This document shows positions 54,867 to 63,751 of a DNA stretch of 64,000 bases, piece by piece. The notes under the pieces are model-generated. The model ran no database searches. It saw nothing but the letters and a program-made list of their open reading frames with translations, and was not told the origin of the DNA. This DNA comes from Desulfobacteraceae bacterium (GTDB taxonomy: Bacteria; Desulfobacterota; Desulfobacteria; Desulfobacterales; SURF-7), in NCBI GenBank assembly GCA_003599865.1, contig QZKS01000047.1, positions 88,558-152,557 of the forward strand, read 5' to 3'. Each line of letters starts with the position of its first letter. The stretch's first letter is position 1. A program made the translations under genes and the position numbers.

Positions 54867-56345
54867 CTATTTTCCGCAACATTTTTTATATTTCTTTCCA
54901 CTGCCACAATAGCAAGGTTTATTTCTATTTTTACCTTTTTTAAAATCCTCTATTTCTTGTCGGGGAAACTCATTCTCAATTTTGTGATACATCTTTGCAT
55001 TTACCAACAAATTAAATTCGTTCCTTATTTTCTCAGCATCTTCTTGATTTTTTTTTGTCCATTTGCTTGCGTCAATATAAATTAAATCCTCAGATCTCTT
55101 TTTATGGCTTATCGGTTCCGTTGCTATTCCTATTATTTGTTTAGCTTTCGGAAATTTAACCTTTGCCGCAAGGCAGTAATTTTCGAGTAAATGTTGTCTT
55201 ACATTTCTATATTCAACGTCAGACAAATCATTTGTTTTATCAAGTGATAGAAAAACATAATATGGTTCACTATCGTTCACTCCGGAAACAACTCTTACAG
55301 ATCTTACCTCGCGCTCGGCTCTTTCTAATACTTGCATCAGGCTTCTTGACAGCATTCTGCGTCTTGTTCTTGGCTCACTAGCAAGTATACGCAATCCTAT
55401 CTCGTGATCTGATATCTCTACGTGTGATGGATTGTAGAGAGTCTGACCAAGAATATGTACAGAAAATTTATCAATAAGTTCATCCCAAGCATAACTAATT
55501 TTATCAGCTTCAAGCTGAGATATTCTATCTGGATGAGTTTGAAAATCCTCCCAAAACCCTTCCTGTAGAACGATTAGATCTGCCTTTTCTGGATATTTAA
55601 AATCGTGATCACCATCTGCGTTCAATTTTCTGAAATAAGCAGCTAATAGATCCTCTTCACCAGCTGCCATCATGAGTTTGCCAGACTCAACATACCTTTG
55701 TTTCTTTTCCAAATAGTTCGTGAAATCTGTTATTGTATCAACGGTTTGCAGGACAATATGTAAATTAAAGTCATCTAATACATGAATAAATCCCTTGTCT
55801 TTACTTAAACGTCCAATAGTAAACGGCTGGATCATTTCTAATTCTGGGTTGTAGTGCTGCTCTCCAATTATGCTTGGATTTATCAACAGGCTACCACTAC
55901 CACCCAATTCTTTTCGGCACCTAAACGCGGAACCATGAGCAACTACAATTCTATGAAAAGTTGCCTGTTCAATGTTTGGAAGCGGGTAAGGGAATGGGAT
56001 TGTACAATTTTTATCGATGTATAGCTTGTCTGAATATTGACGAATCCATCGTTCGGCGCCCCATACTTGCTTCGCTGATTTGAAAACAGCCTTCTTGAAC
56101 CATCTACACCAATCTGTAAGTAAATCACCGGTGTCTGGAAACTCACAATATTTATCTGAAAAAATGATTATATTTCTATCAAACACGACTAAAAGGTCGC
56201 AAACTTCTTTCCCTTCGCCTCCACTCCATCTTTGCTTTCTATATATGTGGGGCCAACTCCATAAATTAAGAAAAGTATCCTTGCAGAGGTGCGTCAAAAA
56301 TTTCTCTGAAGTCGTTAATTCATCATATTCATTCTTGAAGCTCAT
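54867..56345 (-). CDS. SEC-C-tailed protein with nuclease-like motif
   Basis: A 492-residue protein. Residues about 40-65 read GEGKEVCDLLVVFDRNIIIFSDK, the D-x(n)-SDK arrangement of a PD-(D/E)xK-like core. The middle (about 100-440) is not recognised. The C-terminus ends with a SEC-C zinc motif (KPCYCGSGKKYKKCCG), usually a docking module. AT-rich, starts about 20 nt after the previous attC, and is followed by an attC, so it is a cassette gene. No ribosome-binding site is visible. The related SEC-C protein at 60685 shares the general plan but not the sequence. Possible defence nuclease. Confidence 0.65.
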   Translation of the reverse strand: MSFKNEYDELTTSEKFLTHLCKDTFLNLWSWPHIYRKQRWSGGEGKEVCDLLVVFDRNIIIFSDKYCEFPDTGDLLTDWCRWFKKAVFKSAKQVWGAERWIRQYSDKLYIDKNCTIPFPYPLPNIEQATFHRIVVAHGSAFRCRKELGGSGSLLINPSIIGEQHYNPELEMIQPFTIGRLSKDKGFIHVLDDFNLHIVLQTVDTITDFTNYLEKKQRYVESGKLMMAAGEEDLLAAYFRKLNADGDHDFKYPEKADLIVLQEGFWEDFQTHPDRISQLEADKISYAWDELIDKFSVHILGQTLYNPSHVEISDHEIGLRILASEPRTRRRMLSRSLMQVLERAEREVRSVRVVSGVNDSEPYYVFLSLDKTNDLSDVEYRNVRQHLLENYCLAAKVKFPKAKQIIGIATEPISHKKRSEDLIYIDASKWTKKNQEDAEKIRNEFNLLVNAKMYHKIENEFPRQEIEDFKKGKNRNKPCYCGSGKKYKKCCGK

Positions 56346-56364
56346 TTGTTATCAGAAAACATAT

Positions 56365-56425
56365 ACATAACGCCAGCGTCACGGGCGGCATGCTCCTCGC
56401 CGTCCCGTGAACGCAGTGGTTATGG
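56365..56425 (-). other. attC site
   Basis: Palindrome ATAAC...GTTAT enclosing GCGT...ACGC and CACGGGCGGC...GCCGTCCCGTG, with single unpaired bases. Read on the minus strand the far box is GTTATGT, like the GTTATGC of vibrio repeats. It lies 8 nt after the stop of the gene at 56434 and 19 nt before the SEC-C start. Confidence 0.75.
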
Positions 56426-56433
56426 CTCGATTT

Positions 56434-56943
56434 TCAGTAATTGCGTAACTCCCACTCCGAAATTGACATGTTGCTGGCCTCATCTTTAATCGCTTCTATG
56501 ATTTTCATATATTCTGTCTTTGAGGTAATTTGTGTCCAGTTGAGATTGGGTACATTTGTTTTGTCAATTTCATTAATGATATTCCTATCAATTGGACAAT
56601 GAGGAGGTTCTTTAACAAAATCCAAGCACCAATAATATTTTAGAGTCAAGTTTAACAGTTTTTGTGAGACACCATATTTGTACCCATCTTTATTTAAAAC
56701 CATATTTCCAACTCTATTAGCAAATCTTATTAGACTATCGATATTCTTGTAATGCTCCTTTTCTGAGCACGGATTTTTGTATTTCGGAAGTAGTTTGTTT
56801 TGCAGAAATGATATGGTTTGTTTCCTAAAATTTCTTTTGGCCTCACCGCTCGATTTTTTATACAAATTTGCTCGCTGAACGGAGGCCGACCACGCTCGAT
56901 AGCATAAGGAATCTTTGATGAAGTCAATCTTTAAATCATTCAT
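56434..56943 (-). CDS. hypothetical cassette protein
   Basis: A 169-residue, AT-rich, Lys/Asn-rich protein (for example NLTLKYYWCLDFVKEPPHCPID, IIEAIKDEASNMSISEWELRNY). I recognise no family. It may be all-alpha. No ribosome-binding site in front. It is followed by an attC, marking it as an integron cassette gene. Confidence 0.6.
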   Translation of the reverse strand: MNDLKIDFIKDSLCYRAWSASVQRANLYKKSSGEAKRNFRKQTISFLQNKLLPKYKNPCSEKEHYKNIDSLIRFANRVGNMVLNKDGYKYGVSQKLLNLTLKYYWCLDFVKEPPHCPIDRNIINEIDKTNVPNLNWTQITSKTEYMKIIEAIKDEASNMSISEWELRNY

Positions 56944-56966
56944 AGGATTTTACCATAAAATATAGA

Positions 56967-57039
56967 TTTTTATCCGGCGTCCCGCTTAGCGGTCAGGCAA
57001 AATAAAGCAGATATGTCCCAGCGGGATGACGGATAAAAA
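56967..57039. repeat. long inverted repeat
   Basis: TTTTTATCCG-GCG-TCCCGCT (56967-56986) and AGCGGGA-TGAC-GGATAAAAA (57020-57039) pair over about 17 of 20 bases. It lies upstream of the gene at 56434. It may be a hairpin terminator or decayed attC; core boxes are not convincing. From 57054 to 57290 I see no supportable gene. Confidence 0.55.
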
Positions 57040-57290
57040 TTGATTGAACTGAGCCGCTTTGTTACAGCCCGAAAAAATGATTATCAATATATATGGGGAT
57101 TGTAAAGAGATTGTTCCAGGGTTTCCGGATCGGATTATATCCCTTCTGGGATCAAAATGGTTGTCTTCCGGAGCATTCCAAAAAACAGGTAAAATGTCGG
57201 CAAGGCGGCCTGAGAAAACCTCTCAATTCGCAAAATGGATAAAATGATATGCAATCAAGCCGCCTCCTTCCGGGATTTTCATGATCCTCC

Positions 57291-57770
57291 TCATGACCGG
57301 CCCCCTTCCATATCCAACCGTTCCAGCAACGCACGGCCCTGTTCGGTGGTTTGGTAGCGCTGTTTGCTGCTTGTGGGCTTGTCCGGAATCGTCATTTGAA
57401 GAAGCTCTTCGTCAAGAAGTGGCTTAAGAACTTGGTCCCTGAACTTGGTGCGATCCGTTCGCTCTGCAATCTCCATGAGATCACCAATTGGGCTGATAAT
57501 CAGGCACTTGCGCAGGATGCTGATTTGGTGCCCACTTAGTGCCAACCTAGTGCCAACTTGGTGCCGGCTTGATCCCTGACCGGGCCCCTGGCTCAGACGT
57601 TTTCCTCCGGATCGTTAACACAAAAAAACCTCCGTCAAGCCTGATCTCAGGTTCAGGAAGTCCGGCGTTCCTGCATCGCCGGATCATGTCTCGGATACCG
57701 CGGTACCCATGCGTTCGATGTACTTGGTCAGGTACATGGGCTCGGCAATAAGCGGATTATGCGGGACGGA
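57291..57770 (-). pseudogene. decayed C-terminus of an AlbA_2/RecG-like ATP-binding protein
   Basis: Minus-strand frames give [56 protein letters not shown] and, at the end, SGHQISILRKCLIISPIGDLMEIA with TDRTKFRDQVLKPLLDEELLQM. These are consecutive parts of an ATP-binding (AlbA_2-type) protein and its winged-helix tail, but they lie in two or three frames and the N-terminal two thirds is missing. GGCACCAAGTTGGCACTAGG-type micro-repeats in the linker are also typical of the family. The upper end merges into the 3' end of the kinase gene at 57757. Confidence 0.75.
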
Positions 57771-59685
57771 GGCATGCAAGCACCCTATGAACGGCATGGG
57801 CCAAGTCCGCATAAATTACTGGCTTCATGAGAACGGCGCTTATACCGATAGTTTCTGTTGCCTGGGCGTTGATCCGTTCGCTGAATCCGCTGCAGAGGAT
57901 TATCGGCATATCGGGCCGTATTACCCTTATTTGCCGAGCCATTTCATCACCTGTCATCTTCGGCATGATCATATCGCTGATGACCAGGTCGAATTTCTTG
58001 GGATCGACCCGGAAGGCTTCAAGCGCGTCTATGGCACTTGCCCTGGTTTCTACCTGGTAGCCCAGGCGCTCCAATAAATCATGGCCAATGTCGAGCAGCG
58101 ATTTTTCGTCATCCACAAAAAGGATGCGCCCATTGCCGGTGGGGAGTTGTTCCGTTTTCTCGACAGTGGTTTCGGCCGTAGCATCGGCTGTGGGAAGAAA
58201 TACATGGAAAGTCGTGCCGATTCCCACCTCGCTATACACCTTAATAATACCACCGTGGTCCTTGATAATGCCGTGTATGGTAGAGAGTCCCAGGCCAGAG
58301 CCCTCTCCGGTGGGTTTTGTGGTAAAATAGGGGTCGAAAATTCGTTTGATCATTTCCGTTGGAATGCCACAACCTTTATCAGCAACGGAAAGCTTGAGGT
58401 AGTGCCCTGGATTCATCTCAGGAAAGCTCTTTACATCATGATCTTGAATGGTAACTGCCGTCAGGTCCACATTCAGTGTACCGCCGACGGATTTCATTGC
58501 GTAGTAAGCATTGGTACACAGATTCATGACGATCTGGTGGATCTGAATTTCATTCGCGAACACCGGAGCAAGATTACTTGAAATGTTTGCCAGGATTTCA
58601 ATGTTCGCGGGTAAGGATACTTTGATGAGTTTTAAAGCCTCCTCGATAACCCGGCTGACATCCATCGGTGCCTTTTCCGAACGATCCTGACGGCTGAACA
58701 AAAGAATTTGTTGAACCAGTTCCTTTGCTCGATGACCTGCCTTGGTTATCTGGTTGACATTATACCTAAGTTTGGAATCTGCCGGGCATTCAAGTTGTGT
58801 CAGCTCAGCATACCCTAAAATAGCGCCCAGAATATTGTTAAAATCATGGGCAATCCCGCCGGCCAGTGTTCCCAACGATTCCATTTTCTGGGCTTGGATC
58901 ATTTGAACTTCCATCTTGATACGTTGCTTTTCGGCTTCTTTTCGCTCGGAAATGTCCTTAACAAAAGAGACGCTATAGGGTACATTATCGAACTTCAAAC
59001 GGATTCCGCTAATTTCGACGGGAATATCGGTGCCGTCCTTTCGGCGGTGAACGGTCTCAAAAGTGTCTATGCCTGTGACCTGCTTCTGCCGTTGCCATAT
59101 TTGATCGATTTCCTGTGGAGAATAGCCCCGGTCAACCTCCAGGACATTCATCTGGCAAAGCTCTTCCCTGGTGTACCCGAGATATTGGCAGGCATGATCG
59201 TTGACGTTGGTGATATCGCCGCCATCCCTTATCAGGAAAATACCGAGTGGGGCCTTGTCGAAAATAAACTGAGTAATGCGAGATGATTCAAAAACACGCT
59301 TTCGTTCCGTGATGTCATTGATAAATGCCATAGAATAGCGATGGTCTTCGAATTCAATCAGGGTCGCGGTCACTTCAACCGGAAAAATCGTGCCATCCTT
59401 CCGACGATGCTGGCTCTCGAAGGCGGCGGAGCCGTCACCACATAACGTTTTCCACACGTATGGCCACCTGACGCTATCCATGAGGGGATCAATGTCAAAG
59501 ACCGACATTCCCAAAAGCTCTGCCTGTGAATAGCCGAGGGATTTACAAGCGCTGCTGTTGGCGTATAAGATATATCCTTCCTGATCCAGCCTGATGGCAC
59601 AGACAGATGTATGATCGAGGCAAAATCCGGCAAGCCTACATTCCAGGTTTTCGTCGGTGGTTAAACGATCTCGTTCTCTTCCCAT
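57757..59685 (-). CDS. PAS-PAS hybrid histidine kinase with receiver
   Basis: A 642-residue soluble protein: PAS about 15-130 and about 135-255 (each followed by the PAC-type [16 protein letters not shown] or similar), HisKA with GGIAHDFNN (about residue 290), HATPase_c with [17 protein letters not shown] and GSGLGLSTI, and a C-terminal receiver (about 515-640) with FVDDEK, acceptor Asp in VISDMIMP and Lys in MKPV. It has no upstream neighbour on its strand and normal GC, unlike the AT-rich cassettes around it. Its last residues overlap the pseudogene at 57291. Confidence 0.9.
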   Translation of the reverse strand: MGRERDRLTTDENLECRLAGFCLDHTSVCAIRLDQEGYILYANSSACKSLGYSQAELLGMSVFDIDPLMDSVRWPYVWKTLCGDGSAAFESQHRRKDGTIFPVEVTATLIEFEDHRYSMAFINDITERKRVFESSRITQFIFDKAPLGIFLIRDGGDITNVNDHACQYLGYTREELCQMNVLEVDRGYSPQEIDQIWQRQKQVTGIDTFETVHRRKDGTDIPVEISGIRLKFDNVPYSVSFVKDISERKEAEKQRIKMEVQMIQAQKMESLGTLAGGIAHDFNNILGAILGYAELTQLECPADSKLRYNVNQITKAGHRAKELVQQILLFSRQDRSEKAPMDVSRVIEEALKLIKVSLPANIEILANISSNLAPVFANEIQIHQIVMNLCTNAYYAMKSVGGTLNVDLTAVTIQDHDVKSFPEMNPGHYLKLSVADKGCGIPTEMIKRIFDPYFTTKPTGEGSGLGLSTIHGIIKDHGGIIKVYSEVGIGTTFHVFLPTADATAETTVEKTEQLPTGNGRILFVDDEKSLLDIGHDLLERLGYQVETRASAIDALEAFRVDPKKFDLVISDMIMPKMTGDEMARQIRVIRPDMPIILCSGFSERINAQATETIGISAVLMKPVIYADLAHAVHRVLACLRPA

Positions 59686-59780
59686 TTAGTCCTCCGCATT
59701 TTATCAATCCGGATGCAGTCCATTGTATTGTTTTGACCATATAAACGTCAAACATTCTGTTCTCGTAAGAAATTCATGAA

Positions 59781-59901
59781 AGCCAACGCCACGATGTGCT
59801 GCGTGAAGGGGAACACGACTTTCGAAAAAGCCACGAAAACAATGAACTCCGCAAAAGCAAAAGGCCGCCCCGCCCCTTCACGTAAGATACAATTGTTTGG
59901 T
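59781..59901 (-). other. attC-like site
   Basis: CGTGAAGGGG (59802-59811) and CCCCTTCACG (59873-59882) form a perfect 10-bp stem around a 61-nt centre. The outer boxes are AGCCAAC (left) and GTTTGG (right) with CCAAC/GTTTGG complement. It lies just after the stop of the PIN gene at 59917 on the minus strand. The boxes deviate from consensus. Confidence 0.5.
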
Positions 59902-59916
59902 TCGGCATTGTGCTGA

Positions 59917-60297
59917 TTAAGTATAAATCTGAACGGAAAGGATGTCTTTCATTAAGAGAAAATGATTATCTATCGTGTAAATTTCACAATTATTTTGTTT
60001 TGCATTCTGCATGATTATAAGATCAGGGATTCCAACACCGTTCAAACCATTTTTCAAACATTCATATTGGTAATCGATGATTTCATTCCAATTAATAGAC
60101 AACTCGAATCTGTTAATATTGTACAGTAAATTAATTATTTTTGTTTCATTTCGGGCTTTTAAAAACGGTATTAATTCAGTTAAAATAAGATCATTAGTTG
60201 CAAGAAGGTTTTCATCAATTAAGAAATCCATCTGTATAGAATCGTTCCCACCTCTAAAATAATCTATCCATATTGAAGTATCGACTAATACCGACAT
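59917..60297 (-). CDS. PIN-domain toxin VapC
   Basis: A 126-residue PIN domain: MSVLVDTSIWIDYFRGG with the first Asp, LILTELIPFL with Glu, GIPDLIIMQNA and IYTIDNHFLLM with the two later Asp residues. It is an RNase toxin by homology. The start lies 13 nt inside the antitoxin gene, so the pair is co-translated. AT-rich cassette within the array. Confidence 0.88.
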   Translation of the reverse strand: MSVLVDTSIWIDYFRGGNDSIQMDFLIDENLLATNDLILTELIPFLKARNETKIINLLYNINRFELSINWNEIIDYQYECLKNGLNGVGIPDLIIMQNAKQNNCEIYTIDNHFLLMKDILSVQIYT

Positions 60298-60488
60298 TTA
60301 CGTCCTCTAATCGTATCTAAATCGATTTCTAAATTTATTTTCCCTTTGAATTCTTTTATCTCTGATAGTTGTGATTTTCGAATCAGTTGTTCCAAAGCTG
60401 TGATAATGACCTTGGTCTTGGTTTTGATACTGGTCACTTTCATCGCTTCATTAACCAAATTATCTGGTAAATCAAGTGTTGTTCTCAT
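60285..60488 (-). CDS. VapB-type antitoxin
   Basis: A 67-residue ribbon-helix-helix type protein (MRTTLDLPDNLVNEAMKVT, KTKTKVIITALEQLIRK) followed by an acidic tail that binds the toxin. ATG 60488 has GGAGG 7 nt upstream; a TTG 6 nt further is less likely. It overlaps vapC by 13 nt and is transcribed first. Confidence 0.87.
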   Translation of the reverse strand: MRTTLDLPDNLVNEAMKVTSIKTKTKVIITALEQLIRKSQLSEIKEFKGKINLEIDLDTIRGRKCRY

Positions 60489-60499
60489 AGCCAACCTCC

Positions 60500-60538
60500 T
60501 TTATGCATAAATTTATACAATCATGCATATAAAGTCAA
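60500..60538 (-). promoter_or_regulatory. promoter/operator of the vapBC pair
   Basis: On the minus strand TTGACT (60538-60533) is followed by TATAAA/TAAATT -10-like sequence. Two ATGCAT boxes (60503-60508 and 60523-60528), 20 nt apart, overlap it and suit binding of a VapB dimer pair for autoregulation. Confidence 0.5.
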
Positions 60539-60547
60539 TTATTTTAT

Positions 60548-60640
60548 GCCGAACTAAAAGCTCTGCCGTTATACGGCTCTTTGATCGATTTTCTGTTTTT
60601 CGCATGCGGTCAAGAGCATACGTCTCAGACTATCCCGCTG
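60548..60640 (-). other. degenerate attC-like site
   Basis: GCTCTTTGA (60576-60584) and TCAAGAGC (60610-60617) pair with one unpaired T. GCCGAAC at 60548 is one base off RYYYAAC, giving GTTCGGC on the gene strand, the same box as in the site at 43372. The gene-proximal box is not clear. It lies after the stop of the SEC-C gene at 60685. Confidence 0.4.
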
Positions 60641-60684
60641 AAGAAAAATATTTTTTACTCTGCCTCGATTGAATGTCTCATTCT

Positions 60685-63036
60685 TTAACTACCATGGCAC
60701 TTTTTGTACTTTATGCCACTTCCGCAAGGGCACGGCTCGTTACGACCAATTTTTCTTGTATGCCTGGGCTTTGGCGTATCTACCCCACGAGGAGGATTTA
60801 CTGTTCTTGTTCGCTGGCCCATGCGTTTAGCATCGTCAAAGATACGCGCATTCTGCTCAGACCGCTCAGAAGGGGCATAAGCTTTAAAACATCGCGCCTT
60901 TTCATAGACGCCTCCTGCACCAACCTCAATCAGAACACCCACAACGTCGGGAGACTCAGTACACAGCGCAACTGCGCTTGCCTTGTCATTTATCTTTTCC
61001 CATTCAACCTCATGCTCGGAGCTTTGCATCCAGACGAAGAGCGGCTGACCATCTCCAGAAAATGCGAAGTAACGTGCAGGGTGATGCTCTATAGTTTCGC
61101 CTAGATCCGAAAGCAATTTGGCAAGATCTTTACGTGCTTGCTCACCATAGTTGCGAATAAGGCTCTCGGCTGATAGCCATCCCGGTGTTCGGGTAGTGTC
61201 TAATGCTCCAAGTAGTTTCAAAACCTTATCCGGAAACTCCTGCGTCGGCATTGGGTTGGCTTCCCAGTTCTCACCCTCGAAGCTTTTGTCGACGACATCG
61301 CTCATACCATTCCACACCACCAAGTTAGCTTTGCCGTCCCTGAATTGGTCAGTAATGTCTTGATCAAAGCGGTTCTTGGTTATGTACGCGCCAAGGTGAT
61401 CGAACTCGTCAAACAGATGAGCGCGCCTCATTCCAGCCACAGCCTGCCGCACTTCCATGTAGTGTGCGAAGACCCCTGGTGTAGGCAGAATACGCTTTAG
61501 AACAAACAGATCATCAATCGACATTGATACAAAGTTATGTTTCCCGAGAAGTGGCTTAATCTGAGGCAAGTCCTTGCAAAAAGTCGAAAAGGGCGAGAAT
61601 GACTCGACCGTAAGCCCTATGGGCACCATCACACGATAATCCGAGCGACGGACTCGGCCACACACTTCATATTTGCCGTTCACTCGATTGCAGAGCGGCA
61701 CCTCGCCCGCAGAATTTAGATAATCAAAGAATCGCTCGCACTGTCTGTAAGCCTTAAGAACTAAGTCCTGTACTGACTGGGCGTGCCGCTTAAAATCGAG
61801 CGCAGGCGAAGCAATAGTTGCTGCTGCACCCGCTTTAGCTTCGATGAGGTAGAGCACATCATCGATTAGGACTATCAGGTCGTTTTCGGACCACTGTATA
61901 GTCACGGAATCCTTGTAATACACCTCTTTGTAGACTGTCGCTCCGGCCAGCTGATCGGCAAGTATGTCTGGAAACGCTCCTTCGCTCATTATCTTCTGTC
62001 GGTCCTCGAAAGACTTCTTGTAGCCCGGCTTTCGCTGCAACAGATTGAAAAGAAGCGCACGATACCCTGCATCACGGGTGAAACAGGGGTCAACAGCGTA
62101 GTAGTCCGATCCAAGTTGGATTAAGGGCTTTTTGCGGGCGGGTAGTGTCCTGTAAGGGGTTCCTGAGAAGTCGCCTTCAGCGAAAAACTCAGTCTCTTCA
62201 CCGCGTTGATAGGCCAGATCCGCTAATAGGTCCGGTGGTAATTTCGTGTGGCGACTGACATTGGCGATACCGCCTCGGAGCATGTCATCCATTGATAGTC
62301 CGGCGGCTTTCGATTGATCCACATTTGCCGCAAGCCACGCCTCCATAGCTTCTTCAAGAGGTTTTTCCTGCTCCGCAGCAAAACCCTTCGCAGCTTCGAA
62401 CTGTTTCATTATTTCTTCTATGGCGTTCGCTTGCCCCGTACGGGTAGCATTAGCCATGTCTTGGAAGCATTCCGCAATCTCAGTGGCTCCGACGCCGTAG
62501 ACCTCTTTCAGGACATCATCGTGTGGCGAAAGCACGTAGCGGTAAAATTCACCCTCTAAAACCTGATAACGGTTCCCTCTGAGTAAAACCCACGTCGATT
62601 TTGCATGGAACTCTATATCCGCCGTATCGGGCCCAAAGTCCTCGTTTTCTGTATCGGCAGACGAGGCCATAGCGAAAAACATGGCTTGTTCTTTCAGCTT
62701 ACGGCTAAGTGCGAACAACTCGGCGCATTGCGCTTCATCGAATTCAACTTCGCCGGGAGCCGCGTCTGATGATAGAACGGCATGCACGTACTCAAGCAGA
62801 AACTGGATTTCATTGATCGTGTCATCAGGACCATCAGTGTCGCGTTCTGCCGAATTTGCACCGCTACCCGCCATCATTTTCATCAAGCGCTGAGCGTAGA
62901 TGTATCCAAGGAGATCTTTAGGTGGCATGCCGACTATTAAGGCCCGCATATCGGAAGCAGTTGTTTCCATATTTTTCAATAGAATGGCTACCGCTTCTTT
63001 CCGTTTTTGTTCAATAGTTAGTGCTGTCATGATCAA
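60685..63036 (-). CDS. large SEC-C-tailed protein with PD-(D/E)xK-like motif
   Basis: A 783-residue protein. Residues about 370-420 read [27 protein letters not shown] split over the D-x(n)-EAK signature of a PD-(D/E)xK nuclease. Most of the rest is unrecognised alpha/beta sequence. The C-terminus has a SEC-C motif ([17 protein letters not shown]). The ATG at 63036 or at 63030 may start it; no ribosome-binding site. Higher GC than the other cassettes. Preceded and followed by attC-like sites. Perhaps a nuclease acting on foreign or aberrant nucleic acid, docked through the SEC-C zinc module; function not established. Confidence 0.65.
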   Translation of the reverse strand: MIMTALTIEQKRKEAVAILLKNMETTASDMRALIVGMPPKDLLGYIYAQRLMKMMAGSGANSAERDTDGPDDTINEIQFLLEYVHAVLSSDAAPGEVEFDEAQCAELFALSRKLKEQAMFFAMASSADTENEDFGPDTADIEFHAKSTWVLLRGNRYQVLEGEFYRYVLSPHDDVLKEVYGVGATEIAECFQDMANATRTGQANAIEEIMKQFEAAKGFAAEQEKPLEEAMEAWLAANVDQSKAAGLSMDDMLRGGIANVSRHTKLPPDLLADLAYQRGEETEFFAEGDFSGTPYRTLPARKKPLIQLGSDYYAVDPCFTRDAGYRALLFNLLQRKPGYKKSFEDRQKIMSEGAFPDILADQLAGATVYKEVYYKDSVTIQWSENDLIVLIDDVLYLIEAKAGAAATIASPALDFKRHAQSVQDLVLKAYRQCERFFDYLNSAGEVPLCNRVNGKYEVCGRVRRSDYRVMVPIGLTVESFSPFSTFCKDLPQIKPLLGKHNFVSMSIDDLFVLKRILPTPGVFAHYMEVRQAVAGMRRAHLFDEFDHLGAYITKNRFDQDITDQFRDGKANLVVWNGMSDVVDKSFEGENWEANPMPTQEFPDKVLKLLGALDTTRTPGWLSAESLIRNYGEQARKDLAKLLSDLGETIEHHPARYFAFSGDGQPLFVWMQSSEHEVEWEKINDKASAVALCTESPDVVGVLIEVGAGGVYEKARCFKAYAPSERSEQNARIFDDAKRMGQRTRTVNPPRGVDTPKPRHTRKIGRNEPCPCGSGIKYKKCHGS

Positions 63037-63130
63037 TCTTGATTCAATGAGAATTCCGGGGACTGTTTACTCAATTGAAATCCTCTTTCGGTCAAAAGCG
63101 GAAATTGAGCACGGTGCCGTTTCTGGTCCC

Positions 63131-63203
63131 GTATAACGTTCGGGCTTTGCGGCGAGGGAACCGAGTCCGCAACAGCCCGTGGTTCGGTTTTTAGTTGTTA
63201 TAT
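63131..63203 (-). other. attC site
   Basis: CGGGCTTTGCGG (63141-63152) and CCGCAACAGCCCG (63167-63179) pair with one unpaired G. Outer boxes, read on the minus strand, are ATATAAC (gene side) and GTTATAC (far side). It overlaps the last 13 nt of the gene at 63191. Confidence 0.75.
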
Positions 63204-63751
63204 TCCACTATTTCCCACTTCTTTGGTGAAACCCGTTCTCTTGTCGTATACTGTACTAAATCGATATTTTGATAATCGATAAATATGCTTAAATTTCTAT
63301 TCGCATATTCTGGGTTCAAATGCGCAGTAAAAAAATCCCCTGTTGGATTACCATGGTGAAAGCCTTCTACTTTTAATTCGATAGTTTCCCCAGGATTTAT
63401 TGTTGGTACTGTCTCTCCGAATTTGATTATTATTGATTCTTCCGAGCTTACCTGAACAGGTCTGATTTTCACATTAAGTGCAGGGCCATGCCCCAAATTT
63501 TTAAGGTAAAATTTTCGGTTTTTGAGTTCAACTATAACGAACGGTCTAATTTGTATTTCAGTTTGCTTCTGACTTTCTTTCCTTAATAATTGTGTCTCAA
63601 TCGTGTACCAAATCAAGACCACACCAGTTAAGACCACAGCAATCGTTTGAGCAGCAAGCCAATCTCTGATAAATAAAGCAAATATCAAAATTACTGCAAA
63701 ATATATTGCAGCTACTATAACAAATTTGCTTGTGTGGTCCTTATTTCCCAT
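63191..63751 (-). CDS. hypothetical two-TM cassette protein
   Basis: A 186-residue protein with two TM helices at the start (about 9-28 and 34-52), then a beta-rich domain of about 110 residues (RPFVIVELKNRKFYLKNLGHGPALNVKIRP, INPGETIELKVEGFH), like an Ig-like or FixH-type fold. AT-rich and followed by an attC, so a cassette gene. Function unknown. Confidence 0.6.
   Translation of the reverse strand: MGNKDHTSKFVIVAAIYFAVILIFALFIRDWLAAQTIAVVLTGVVLIWYTIETQLLRKESQKQTEIQIRPFVIVELKNRKFYLKNLGHGPALNVKIRPVQVSSEESIIIKFGETVPTINPGETIELKVEGFHHGNPTGDFFTAHLNPEYANRNLSIFIDYQNIDLVQYTTRERVSPKKWEIVEYNN

Noticed and set aside
57059..57247. 62-codon + strand frame
   Set aside because: No ribosome-binding site, no family, and it overlaps the sequence around the pseudogene.
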